Shown one piece after another: positions 53,332-62,600 of a DNA stretch of 64,000 bases (position 1 is the first letter of the stretch; each line of letters opens with the position of its first letter). Source of the stretch: Halosimplex pelagicum (lineage in GTDB: Archaea; Halobacteriota; Halobacteria; Halobacteriales; Haloarculaceae); the NCBI RefSeq assembly GCF_013415905.1, contig NZ_CP058909.1, positions 5,135,032 through 5,199,031 on the forward strand, written 5' to 3'. The position numbers and the translations under genes are program-made. The notes below the pieces were generated by a model. It was given only the letters and a program-made list of their open reading frames with translations, had not been told where the DNA came from and ran no database searches.

Positions 53332-54948
53332 TCACCCCTCGCCGACCATCCGATCCTCGTCGGCCCACTCGCGCTCGCGCAGTTCGTACTTCTGGACCTT
53401 CCCGGTCGCCGTCGTCGGCAGATCGTCGACGAACTCGACCCGCCTGACCGTCTTGTAGCTCGCCAGTCGCTCGCGGGTGAACGAGGTCAGGTCGTCTTCG
53501 AGCGCGTCGGGGTCGTCGGGCTCGTCGGCGGGGACGACGAACGCCTTCGGCGCCTCGCCCCACTCGTCGCTCGGCGCGGGGATCACGGCCACGTCCGCGA
53601 CGGCCTCGTGCTCGAACAGCGCGTCCTCCAGCTCGATCGTCGAGATGTTCTCCCCGCCGGAGACGATGATGTCCTTCTTCCGGTCCTGGATGGCGATCAT
53701 CCCCTCGTCGTCGACCGTCGCCAGATCGCCGGTGTGGTAGTACCCCTCGACCCGTTCGGAGAAGGCCGCCTCGGTGGCCTCGGGTTTGTTCCAGTAGCCC
53801 TCCATCACCTGATTGCCGCGGACGACGACCTCGCCGATGGTCTCGTCGTCCCGGGGCACGTCCGCGCCGTCCTCGTCGACGACCCGGACCTCGGTACCGA
53901 GATAGCCGAGCCCCTGGCGCTTCTTGACGGCGAAGCGGTCGGCGCTGTCGTCGTCGAAGTGCCGGCGGGCGTCGGAGGTGGTGATCAGCGGCCCGGTCTC
54001 GGTCGCGCCGTAGACGTGTTTGAGATACCAGCCGAACTCGTCCTCGACGGTGCGGATAGTCGCCTCGGGCGGCGCGCTGCCGGCGGTCGCGACGCGCACG
54101 GCGGCGGCTCCCGTCGTCGCGGGCCCGGCGTCCTCGTAGTGGTCGATCAGTCGGTTGAGGACGGTCGGGGCACAGCAGAGATAGGACACGTCCTCGGCGG
54201 CGACGGCCTCGAAGATCCGCTCGGCGTCGACCCCGCGGGTGCAGACGTGTGTAGCGCCCATCCCGGTGATCGCGTAGATGTGGCCCCAGCCGTTGACGTG
54301 GAACATCGGCAGGGTCCACAGGTAGGTGTCGTCGTCGCGGATCTCCTGGTGGACCGAGACCAGGTAGGCGTGCAGCGTCTCCGTCCGGTGGGTCCGCATC
54401 ACGCCCTTCGGGTCGCCCGTCGTCCCCGAGGTGTAGTTGATCGTGATCACGTCGTCCTCGCTCATCTCGGGGCGGTCCACGTCCGGCTCCGGACCGGCGG
54501 CGTCGACGAGTGCGTCGAAGTCCTCCCAGTCACCGGCGACCGCGTCCGCGCCGTTGGTCACGAACGTCTCCGTCGGCACCTCGTCGCGGATCGGCTCGAT
54601 CTTTCCGGCGTACTCCCGGTCGGCGTAGATAGCGTCGACCGCCGCATCGTTCAGAATGTATTCGAAGTCGTCGGGCGTCAGCCGGTAGTTCAGCGGCGTG
54701 TGGACGGCGCCGAGTCCCATCGTCCCGTAGGCGGCTTCGAGGTGGTAGTGGGTGTTGGGGTCCAGCACCGCGACGCGGTCGCCCTTCTCGATACCGCGCT
54801 CGGCCAGCGCCGCCGAGAAGCGGTCGACCCGGTCGCCCAGCTCCGCGTAGGTGAACCGTTCGCCTGTCGTCGCCACGACCGCCTCGTCGTCGCCGTAGTG
54901 GCGCCGCGCGCGGTCGAGGAAGTCCGTCACCAGCAGTGGCTTGTGCAT
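53332..54948 (-). CDS. AMP-forming acyl-CoA synthetase/ligase
   Basis: A 538-aa ANL-superfamily enzyme from the ATG at 54948 (MHKPLLVTDFLDRARRHYG). The P-loop is TINYTSGTTGDPKGVMRTHR near residue 160, A5 is YGATETGP near 315, A7 YYHTGDLATVDDEG near 400, A8 IQDRKKDIIVSGGENIS near 420, and the A10 Lys is in PTTATGKVQKYELR near 520. It activates a fatty or aromatic acid to acyl-CoA. An enoyl-CoA hydratase lies 1.9 kb away. Confidence 0.92.
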   Translation of the reverse strand: MHKPLLVTDFLDRARRHYGDDEAVVATTGERFTYAELGDRVDRFSAALAERGIEKGDRVAVLDPNTHYHLEAAYGTMGLGAVHTPLNYRLTPDDFEYILNDAAVDAIYADREYAGKIEPIRDEVPTETFVTNGADAVAGDWEDFDALVDAAGPEPDVDRPEMSEDDVITINYTSGTTGDPKGVMRTHRTETLHAYLVSVHQEIRDDDTYLWTLPMFHVNGWGHIYAITGMGATHVCTRGVDAERIFEAVAAEDVSYLCCAPTVLNRLIDHYEDAGPATTGAAAVRVATAGSAPPEATIRTVEDEFGWYLKHVYGATETGPLITTSDARRHFDDDSADRFAVKKRQGLGYLGTEVRVVDEDGADVPRDDETIGEVVVRGNQVMEGYWNKPEATEAAFSERVEGYYHTGDLATVDDEGMIAIQDRKKDIIVSGGENISTIELEDALFEHEAVADVAVIPAPSDEWGEAPKAFVVPADEPDDPDALEDDLTSFTRERLASYKTVRRVEFVDDLPTTATGKVQKYELREREWADEDRMVGEG

Positions 54949-55115
54949 GGTATCGCCTCGCCCGGAGCTATCGGACGGACACCACATAAAGTGGATGTTC
55001 GATTGTGTAAGATCGGGGTCGAGGCGCGGCGGTCGAGCCGTGTACCGGTGGCCCTCGCCCGTTCGACGCGGGTGGGAGGCGGCGAGTACAAGGGGTCGGA
55101 GTTCGTTGTGGGCGT

Positions 55116-55478
55116 ATGGACTCGACGCAGTCGGAGGACGGCAACGGCCGTATCGCACGCCTGGTTCTCGCCGCCGGCCTCGGCGTGGCCGCGCTGTGGT
55201 CGCTTCGGAAGGGCAAACGCCTGCGCGGCGCCCTCGCGGGCGCCGGCGCCGCGGCGCTCGGCTACAGCGCGACGAGCGACGCCGACGGCGTGACCGAACC
55301 GCTCGCCGAGGAGTTCGAGATCGACACGGCGGAGAGCGACGAGGTCGAATCGGACGCGACCGAGAGCGACCATCTCCGCTGTGCGGCTTGCGGCGAGCCC
55401 ATCGTCGCCGGCCAGATCCGCGTCCCCAACGAGGACGACGAGACCGTCCACGAGAGCTGCCTCGAAGCGACGGCGTGA
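55116..55478 (+). CDS. Small haloarchaeal protein with a C-terminal zinc knuckle
   Basis: A 120-aa protein. A basic and hydrophobic N-terminal helix (RIARLVLAAGLGVAALWSLRKGKRLRGALAGAGAAALGYS) may insert in the membrane; a central acidic linker leads to CAACGEPIVAG and HESCLE, a C-x2-C...H-x2-C metal site. Function unknown. Confidence 0.72.
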   Translation: MDSTQSEDGNGRIARLVLAAGLGVAALWSLRKGKRLRGALAGAGAAALGYSATSDADGVTEPLAEEFEIDTAESDEVESDATESDHLRCAACGEPIVAGQIRVPNEDDETVHESCLEATA

Positions 55479-55709
55479 GCCGCTGACTCCCCTTCTTCGA
55501 GCTCGGCGTCTCCGGTCGACAGCCGCGGATCTCGCGGTTCGAGACGGTCTCGGTGATCCCCAGGCTCGGCGGTGAGAGCACTGGTCGATTCGTTCGACGC
55601 CGGCGCCGAGAGCGGACGTGTACGGCTGCCGAGTCGACGGCCGACGGGACGCTATGGAACGACGTAGGCCACGCCTGAATGTCGACACGGGTTCGAGAGA
55701 AACGGGGAG

Positions 55710-55781
55710 AGCCTAGGCCGGGATTTGAACCCGGGCTCTCGTCCTTACCAAGGACGCGCTTTACCTCTAAGCTACCCAGGC
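55710..55781 (-). tRNA. tRNA-Thr (anticodon GGT)
   Basis: The minus strand folds as a cloverleaf: acceptor GCCTGGG pairing with CCTAGGC (one G-U), D arm with AGCTTAGAGGTAAAGC, anticodon stem CGTCC/GGACG with loop TTGGTAA (anticodon GGT), and T arm around GGGTTCAAATCCC. The discriminator is U73, as expected of archaeal tRNA-Thr. No CCA is encoded. No intron is seen. Confidence 0.95.
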
Positions 55782-55880
55782 GCGTTTCCGAGTTGCCGCG
55801 ATTCGTCTTTAGTCGTTTCGATCTCACCCCCGCTGTGCGGTCGAGCCACACGGTAAGTCGGGGGACGGCACGGCGACCGC

Positions 55881-56675
55881 TCAGATCCGCTCGGCGAGCG
55901 CCGCCGGCGTCCCGTCGGAGAACAGCGACTCCGCGAGCGGGAGCGGGCCGTCCGTGCGACCGAGCGTCCCCACGTGGCTGCGCAGGGACTCGGTGACCGA
56001 CCCGCCGGCCGCGGTGGTGCCCGCGACGGCGGCGAGTTCGAACACGTCGGCCTCCAGGTTGGCGTCGAGGCGGTCGTCGCCGGTGGTCCGCCGGCGGGTC
56101 TGGTCGCCGCCGAACGCGCGGACGACGGCGACGGCCTCGCCGGCGGCCTCGGTGCGAGCGAGCAGGTAGAACCCGCGGGCGACCATCACGTCGGCGACGA
56201 GGATGTCCATGTCCCCGCCGTCGGCGTCCGCGGTCGCGGTCGGGCCGGCGGCCACGCCGTCGGTCACCGCCACGTCGCCGCCGTCGGTCCGTTCCGCACG
56301 GTCGCTCTCCGGGGAACTCCCGCCCTGCGGGCCTCCGTCGGTGCGCTCGCCCTCGCGGTCGCCGGCGATGGCGCCGTCGCGCTCCCACGGCGGGTCCCGG
56401 GAGAGCGAGCGGGTGAGGCGCAACCCCTCGTAGATGAGCTGGACGCCGGCCCCGCGGTCGGCGATAGCGTCGGTATCGACCGACGGGGCGTCGATGTCGA
56501 CCGACGGCCCGTCCGCCGAGCCGGCGGAGACTGCGCGGGCGCTCAACACCGTCAGCACACCGGGTGCCATCGACCCGTCTTCGAGGCGTTCGCGGATCCG
56601 CTCGCGGAGGCGGTCGGGTTCGACGTCGCCCACGGCCTCCAGCGCGGCCCCGCGGACCGCCGCGGCTTCCTCCAT
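55881..56675 (-). CDS. Uncharacterised haloarchaeal protein (DUF7114-like)
   Basis: A 264-aa acidic protein. The C-terminal half (DILVADVMVARGFYLLARTEAAGEAVAVVRAFGGDQ) is helical and reminiscent of polyprenyl-synthase-like helices, but without the DDxxD motif. The middle is disordered and rich in D, G and R. I recall this beside enoyl-CoA hydratase genes in haloarchaea as DUF7114. It may act in lipid metabolism, but this is not shown here. Confidence 0.65.
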   Translation of the reverse strand: MEEAAAVRGAALEAVGDVEPDRLRERIRERLEDGSMAPGVLTVLSARAVSAGSADGPSVDIDAPSVDTDAIADRGAGVQLIYEGLRLTRSLSRDPPWERDGAIAGDREGERTDGGPQGGSSPESDRAERTDGGDVAVTDGVAAGPTATADADGGDMDILVADVMVARGFYLLARTEAAGEAVAVVRAFGGDQTRRRTTGDDRLDANLEADVFELAAVAGTTAAGGSVTESLRSHVGTLGRTDGPLPLAESLFSDGTPAALAERI

Positions 56676-56804
56676 TGGCGTCGGCTAGCGGTGGGAAGGG
56701 CAAAGACCTTTGGAAACGACTTACCGACGAACACCCATGCCGACGCCTGCGACGGCCGATCCGTCGGCCCCGGACCGGTTCGATACCGGGACGGAGGCCC
56801 GCCC

Positions 56805-57485
56805 GTGATCGAGACCGACTCCGACGGCGACGTGTGCGTCGTCACGCTCGACCGCCCCGACCGCCGCAACGCGCTCACGCCGGCGGCCCTCGACGACCTC
56901 GAATCCGCCGTCGACGGCGCCGACGCGCCCGTCGTCCTCCTCCGGGGCGCCGGCTCGACCTTCTGCGCCGGCGCCGACCTCGACGCGGTCGCCGAGCTGG
57001 GGGACCGCGAGGCCGCCGAGGCGTTCGCTCGCCGCGGCCAGCGCGTCGCGACCACCATCGCCGAGAGCGAGTCGGTCGTCGTCGCGGGGGTCGACGGCGC
57101 GGCCCGGGGCGGCGGCGTCGAACTCGCACTGGCCTGCGACGTGCGCGTTGCGACGCCCGAGGCGACCTTCGCCGAGTCGGGCGCGGCCATCGGCCTGCTG
57201 GGCGCGTGGGGCGGGACCGTCCGCCTGCCGGAGGTCGTTGGCCTCGGCGACGCGATGGACATCGCGCTCTCGGGGCGGGTCGTCGACGCCGAGGAGGCGC
57301 TCCGGACGGGACTCGTCTCACGCATCGTCGACGACCCGCGGACGGTCGCCGACGGGATCGCCGCCAACGACCCGGCGGCGCTCCGGACGATCAAGGAACG
57401 TCTGCGCGACGACGGCGACCGCGCCGAGCGGGAGCGCCGCGAGGCCGAGGCGTTCGCCGACCTCCACGCCGACTTCGAGCGGTAG
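56805..57485 (+). CDS. Enoyl-CoA hydratase/isomerase
   Basis: A 226-aa crotonase-fold protein from a GTG at 56805 (MIETDSDGDVCVVTLDRPDR). The first oxyanion-hole segment is GAGSTFCAGADLDAVAEL near residue 50, the second GVDGAARGGGVELALACDVRVA near 88-108, and the typical late stretch FAESGAAIGLLG near 118. The expected Glu in the first position, after GAD, is followed by DLD; the second Glu is in FAES. Acts in fatty-acid or amino-acid degradation. Confidence 0.88.
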   Translation: MIETDSDGDVCVVTLDRPDRRNALTPAALDDLESAVDGADAPVVLLRGAGSTFCAGADLDAVAELGDREAAEAFARRGQRVATTIAESESVVVAGVDGAARGGGVELALACDVRVATPEATFAESGAAIGLLGAWGGTVRLPEVVGLGDAMDIALSGRVVDAEEALRTGLVSRIVDDPRTVADGIAANDPAALRTIKERLRDDGDRAERERREAEAFADLHADFER

Positions 57486-57572
57486 GCGACTCCCGGAGGG
57501 GGCGGTCGAACGGCAGGCGAGGGGCTGCCACAACCGAAACCTTCGAGAGCGGTGACCTCTCATAGACGGCTA

Positions 57573-58283
57573 ATGCCGGACTGCGACTACTGCGGGGCGA
57601 CGTTCGACGGCGAGGACGCCTATCTCGACCACCTCGCCGACGAACACGAGGGGGAACTGGGCTCGATCGATAGACGGCGAGTCGCCGAACGAAACTCCGA
57701 CGGCGACGGCGGCTTCCCGGTCGGCCCCGCCATCCTCGTCGGCCTGCTCGCGCTCGCGGGCGGGCTGGTGGTCTACGTCACCTTCCTCATGGGCGGGTCG
57801 GGCGGGACCGCCGCCGCGAGCGGCCTGCCCGACAGCGGCGACCAGTCGGTCATCTCGCAGGTCCAGACCGAGGAGTCGAACGGCCGGGCCCACGAGCCAC
57901 AGGGCACGGAGATCGACTACGAGCGCGTCCCGCCGACCAGCGGCACCCACTGGGGCGGCACGTGGGAGACGGCCGGCTTCTACAGCGAGCAACCGCCTCT
58001 GGAGTCGCTCGTCCACTCGCTCGAACACGGCGCCGTCGTCGTCTACTACGACCCGGCCGAGCTGACCCCCGAAGCCGAGGAGCGCCTCCGCGGCTGGGCG
58101 ACCAACCAGAGCGAGAACTTCCGGCACTTCATCGCCGTCCCGAACCCCAACGACGACCCCGAGTCGGCGTACGTCCTCACCGCGTGGACCAAGCGGCTGA
58201 CGATGGACGAGTACGACGACAGCACGGTCCGCGCGTTCACCGCCGAGTACCTCGGCCGCGGCCCCGAGAACCCGGTTCGATAG
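57573..58283 (+). CDS. DUF3105 protein with N-terminal zinc finger
   Basis: A 236-aa protein. MPDCDYCGATFDGEDAYLDHLADEH is a C2H2-like zinc finger, followed by a membrane span (VGPAILVGLLALAGGLVVYVTFLMG) near 52-75 and an extracytoplasmic DUF3105 domain with PPTSGTHWGGTWETAGFYSEQPP and LVHSLEHGAVVVYYDP, both family motifs. Membrane protein of unknown function; the zinc finger would face the cytoplasm. Confidence 0.84.
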   Translation: MPDCDYCGATFDGEDAYLDHLADEHEGELGSIDRRRVAERNSDGDGGFPVGPAILVGLLALAGGLVVYVTFLMGGSGGTAAASGLPDSGDQSVISQVQTEESNGRAHEPQGTEIDYERVPPTSGTHWGGTWETAGFYSEQPPLESLVHSLEHGAVVVYYDPAELTPEAEERLRGWATNQSENFRHFIAVPNPNDDPESAYVLTAWTKRLTMDEYDDSTVRAFTAEYLGRGPENPVR

Positions 58284-58314
58284 CGCTCGGACAGAAGCGA
58301 CGACTTCTCCCGAC

Positions 58315-59148
58315 TCAGTACAGCGGCTCGGGCCCCGGCGGCGCCGCCCGCTTGTGTTCGCTGCCCTCGTACAGCCCGCGGACTTTCTCGACGGTTTCGG
58401 CGTCGACGCCGATCTGGTCGGCCGTCGCCGAGACCGACAGCGGCCCGTCGACGTGCAGCGCCAGGACCGAGTCGAGCGTGTCGTAGTCCATCCCGAGTTC
58501 CCCCTCGTCGGTCTGGTCGACCCACATGCCGGCGCTGGCCTCCTTCGCGGCCAGGTCGTCGGGCACGCCGACGTGACGAGCCAGCTGGCGCACCTGCTGT
58601 TTGTAGAGGTTCGCGATCGGGTGACAGTCCACCGCGCCGTCGCCGTACTTCGTGAAGTAGCCCACCAGCGCCTCGGTCCGGTTGCCGGTCCCCACGACCA
58701 GCCCGCCCTCGGTGTTGGCGACCAGGTAGTTCAGCACCGCCCGGATGCGCACGTAGAGGTTTCCGGTCGCCATCCGGTCCTCGTCGGCCTCGGGGTAGGC
58801 GTCGAGGAAGGCGTCGGCGATGGGCGTGATCTCCACCACGTCGTACTCCACGTCCAGCAGTTCGCTCGCCACCCGCTCGGCGTCGCTCATGTTCGACTCC
58901 CGGTTCACTTCGCTGGGCATCACCAGCGCGTGGACGTTCTCGGCGCCGACGGCCTCGACGACCAGATGCGAGGTGAGCGTGCTGTCGATCCCGCCCGACA
59001 GCCCCATCACCACGCGGTCGGCGCCCGCCGCCTCGTACTGGGCGCGAACGAACTCGGTGATGTGCTCGCGGTGGCTCTCCAGTTCGTCGGTCGAGAGGGT
59101 CATGTCGAGCGGGTCGGTCGCTCGGACGAGTTCCTCGGTCGTAGCCAT
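58315..59148 (-). CDS. nadE: NAD+ synthetase
   Basis: A 277-aa ATP-pyrophosphatase-type NAD synthetase. The P-loop GLSGGIDSTLTSHL is near residue 49, and VGTGNRTEALVGYFTKYGDGAVDCHPIANLYK near 155-187 is the family signature. It converts deamido-NAD to NAD with ammonia. C-terminal KRAAPPGP is typical of NadE. Last step of NAD synthesis. Confidence 0.94.
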   Translation of the reverse strand: MATTEELVRATDPLDMTLSTDELESHREHITEFVRAQYEAAGADRVVMGLSGGIDSTLTSHLVVEAVGAENVHALVMPSEVNRESNMSDAERVASELLDVEYDVVEITPIADAFLDAYPEADEDRMATGNLYVRIRAVLNYLVANTEGGLVVGTGNRTEALVGYFTKYGDGAVDCHPIANLYKQQVRQLARHVGVPDDLAAKEASAGMWVDQTDEGELGMDYDTLDSVLALHVDGPLSVSATADQIGVDAETVEKVRGLYEGSEHKRAAPPGPEPLY

Positions 59149-59269
59149 ACGGAACGATTGGCGCGAGTGCGACTAATACCCTCGCGTCGACCCGGATCGG
59201 TGACCGTCCGTCCACTCGACCGAAGCGCTACGTTCAAGTGATCGGGACTGCCACTTCCACCCGACGGGA

Positions 59270-59340
59270 GCGCCGTTGGTCCAGTGGTAGGACATTAGCT
59301 TCCCAAGCTAATAGCCCGGGTTCAATTCCCGGACGGCGCA
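59270..59340 (+). tRNA. tRNA-Gly (anticodon CCC)
   Basis: GCGCCGT pairs with ACGGCGC in the acceptor stem; the D arm contains GGTCCAGTGGTAGGACA, the anticodon stem is TTAGC/GCTAA with loop TTCCCAA (anticodon CCC), and the T arm GGGTTCAATTCCC. Discriminator A73. No encoded CCA. A TTCAAGTG element about 35 nt upstream may be its promoter. Confidence 0.95.
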
Positions 59341-59348
59341 CTGCCATC

Positions 59349-59411
59349 TTTTTGCCGGAGGGGTTTCCTCGCGAGCCGGAGGCTCGCTGCGGGGAACCCC
59401 TCCGGCAAAAA
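59349..59411. terminator. Long hairpin 3' of tRNA-Gly
   Basis: Perfect 17-bp arms, TTTTTGCCGGAGGGGTT (59349) and AACCCCTCCGGCAAAAA (ending 59411), enclose a second inverted repeat GCGAGCC-GGA-GGCTCGC. The arms end in T- and A-runs, fitting a two-way terminator for the tRNA. The arms are unusually long for haloarchaea and could also be a mobile-element remnant. Confidence 0.6.
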
Positions 59412-59474
59412 CATGGGTGAAAAAGGCCGGACGACTCGGTCGCTCCGCTCCCTCGCGTCCGGTACGACTGATCG

Positions 59475-59576
59475 TGCCACCGCCCCCGCACCGCACCGCC
59501 CCCGCACCGTACAGCCACCGCCTCCGCACCGCACAGCCACCGCCTCCGCACCGCACAGCTACCGCTTCCGTACCGT
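59475..59576 (+). repeat. 22-bp GC-rich tandem repeat
   Basis: A 22-bp unit beginning ACAGCCACCGCC and ending GCACCGC repeats at 59511, 59533 and 59555, with degenerate units before. Non-coding, between tRNA-Gly and the Bat-type gene. Confidence 0.8.
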
Positions 59577-59603
59577 ACCCGGGGAGCTTCGCTGATACTT
59601 GGG

Positions 59604-59609
59604 TTTAAG
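59604..59609 (+). promoter_or_regulatory. TATA box of the Bat-type regulator gene
   Basis: TTTAAG, within GGGTTTAAGCC, ends 25 nt before the ATG at 59635. Confidence 0.68.
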
Positions 59610-59634
59610 CCGCTCCGAGCGAAAGACGGCGCCA

Positions 59635-62600
59635 ATGGCTGAGTGTGACGAGATTCTGGTAGCCGGTCGGCCGGGCGGCGACGCCCGGGCGGTCGCCGAC
59701 GACCTCGCGGCGGTCGACGGAGTGACCGCCGCCGCGGCGACCGCGGCGGACCCCGCCGGGGTCGAACCCGACGGGGCAGACTGCCTCGTCTGGGTCGGCC
59801 CGGCGACGGGCGATGGACTGGCCGCCCTCATCGAGCGCGCCGGCGGGCCGGACGGGACGCCCGTCGTGGTCGTCGCGGACGGGGATCTCCCGCCGGAAGC
59901 GGCCTTCGACGCCGGCGTCGCGGACTTCGTGCGAGCGGGCGAGGGGGACGGGAGCGTCCTCGCGCGGCGGGTCGGGCGGTTGCTGGCGGACGAACCCGAC
60001 AGCAGTCCCGCGGACCGCACGGCGGCGGACGGGAGCGGCGAGGCCGCGGACGCGCTCCGGGCGACGCCGCCCGAGGCGAACGCCGAGCGGGTCCTCGAAC
60101 GCGTCGACGCCGCGGTCATGGGGATCGACGACGACTGGCGGATCACCTACCTCAACGGGCCGGCGGCCGAGGCGTTGGGAAAGCCGGCCGACGCCGCCGT
60201 CGGCGAGGTCGTCTGGGAGGCGTTCCCCGACATCGAGGGGAGCGTCTTCGAGCGGGAGTACCGCGCGGCGCTGTCGAGTCAGGCGGTCCGAACCTTCGAG
60301 ACCCGCTACGAGCCCGAGGACAGCTGGCTGGAGGTGTCGGTGTTCCCGGCCGCCGACGGGCTGTCGGTGTACGTCCGCGACGTGACCGAGCAAAAGCGGA
60401 CGAAGGCGGAGCTGGAGCGCAACGAGCGAGCGCTTCGGGACCTCCAGCGGCTGGCCTCCTCGCGCGACCGGTCGTTCGACGAGAAGTTGGAGCGGGCGCT
60501 GGCGGTCGGGTGCGAGCGGCTCGACCTGCCGCTGGGGTACATGACCAGGATCGACGGGGACACCCAGACCGTCGTCGCCGCCAACGGGGATGCGGGCGTC
60601 GAACCCGGGACCCGCCAGCCCGTCGCGGAGAGCTACTGCCGGCGGACCGTCGAGACCGACGGGCTGCTCGCGCTCGAACACGCCGCCGGGGAGGGGTGGG
60701 ACGACGACCCCGCCTACGAGCGCCACGGGATGGAGTGTTACCTCGGCGGGAAGCTACTGGTCGACGGCGAGCTGTACGGGACGCTCTGTTTCGGCGCCGA
60801 CGACGCCCGCGAGGCGCCCTTCTCCGACGCCGAGGAGACGTTCATCGAACTGCTCATCGAGTGGGTCAGCTACGAGCTCGAACGGCGCGAGCGCGAACAG
60901 GACCTGGGCCGCTACGAGACCATCGTCCGCTCGGTCGACGACGGCGTCTACGAACTCGACGACGAGGGCCGGTTCACGTTCGTCAACCCCGCGATGAGCC
61001 GGATCACCGGCTACGACGCAGACGAACTCGTCGGCGAGCACGTCTCGGTCGTCAAAGACGACGACGCGACCGCGGCGGCCGTCGACGCGCTGCTCTCCGG
61101 CGAGGCGACCGAGCGGACCGTCGAGTCGGTCGTCCAGCGCAAGCGCGGCCCGCCGGTCCCCTGCGAGGACGGCCTGACGGCCCTGACCGGCGACGAGGGC
61201 GCGGCCCGCGGCGTCGTCGGCGTCGTCCGCGACGTGACCGAACAGAAGGCCCACCGGGAGATGCTGTCGGAACTGGTCACCTCCTCGCGGTCGCTCATGC
61301 AGGCCCGCGACCGCGGGGAGGTCGCCGAGATGGCCGCCCAGGCGGTCGCCGAGGTGCTCGGGTTCGAGCTGAACACCGTCCGCCTGTTCGACCGCGAGAC
61401 CGACCGCCTCGAACCCGCGGGGACGACCGGCGCCGTCGCCGAGCGCGGCGTCGAGACCCCGACCTACGACGTGGACGAGGGCGGCCCCGGCCGGGCGTTC
61501 GTCGACGGGAAGATGGTCGTCGTCGAAGACACCGCGACCCTCGACGACGACCACCCCCACGACATCGTCCGCTCGGCGCTGCACATCCCGATGGGCGTCC
61601 ACGGCACCATCAGCATCGGCGCCGAGACGGTCGACGCCTTCTCGAACACGGATCGGCAGGCCGCGCAACTGCTTGCGACCAGCGCCGCCGCCGCGGCTAA
61701 CCGCGCCAAGCGCGAGCAGGAGGTCCGCGAGGCCCGCGAGCGGGTCGACACGCTCGTCGACCGGATCAACGGCCTCATCGAGAACACCGTCGAGGTGCTC
61801 GTTCAGGCTGGCACCCGGGAGGAGCTCGAAGCCGGCGTCGTCGAGCAGCTCGTCGCCACCGACCCCTACGCCTTCGCCTGGATCGGCCGTCCCGACCTGG
61901 CCGCCGAGCGCCTGGAAGCCGCCGCCTGGGCGGGCGACGTGCCCGAACTCGCCGACGCCGTCGCGGACCTGTCGCTGGACCGCTCGGCCGCCCGCGACGC
62001 CGCCGACCCCGCCGCGCTCGCGCTCGACGACGAGGCCATCCACATCGTCGACGACCTGGCCGACGCGCCCGACGGGAGCGTCCACGCGGCCGCCCGCGAC
62101 GCCGGCCTGGGCTCGCTGATCGCCGTCCCGCTCACCTACAAGGACGCCAGCTACGGCGTCCTCTGCGTCTACGCCCCGGAAGCGGACGCCTTCGCCGACC
62201 GCGAGCAGGTCGTCCTCGACGCGCTCGGGCGGGCCGTCGCCAACGCCGTCAACGCCATCGAGAGCGGCCGCATCCTCTCGACGGACCGGGTCGTCGAACT
62301 GGAGTTCACCGTCCGTGACGACGACCTCCTGTTCAACCGCCTCTCCGGACGGACCGACGCGACCTACGAACTCACGGGGTCGGTCCACGAGTCCGACGGG
62401 AGCGTCCGGCTGTACGTCGCCGCCAGCGGCGCCGACGCCGAGGAGATCGAGTCGACCCTGGCGGGCGACGACGGCGTCGCGGCGTCGAGTATCATCGCCG
62501 ACCACGACGGCGACGTGCTGTTCGAGGCGGTCGTCGACGACTCGCTCGTCGAGTCGCTGGCCGACCACGGCGCGGTCACCCGCTCGGTCGTCGCCGAGGA

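Noticed and set aside
54949..56703. In-frame extension of the acyl-CoA ligase to 56703
   Set aside because: It would overlap the tRNA-Thr gene and other genes; the ligase family starts near MHKPLLV.
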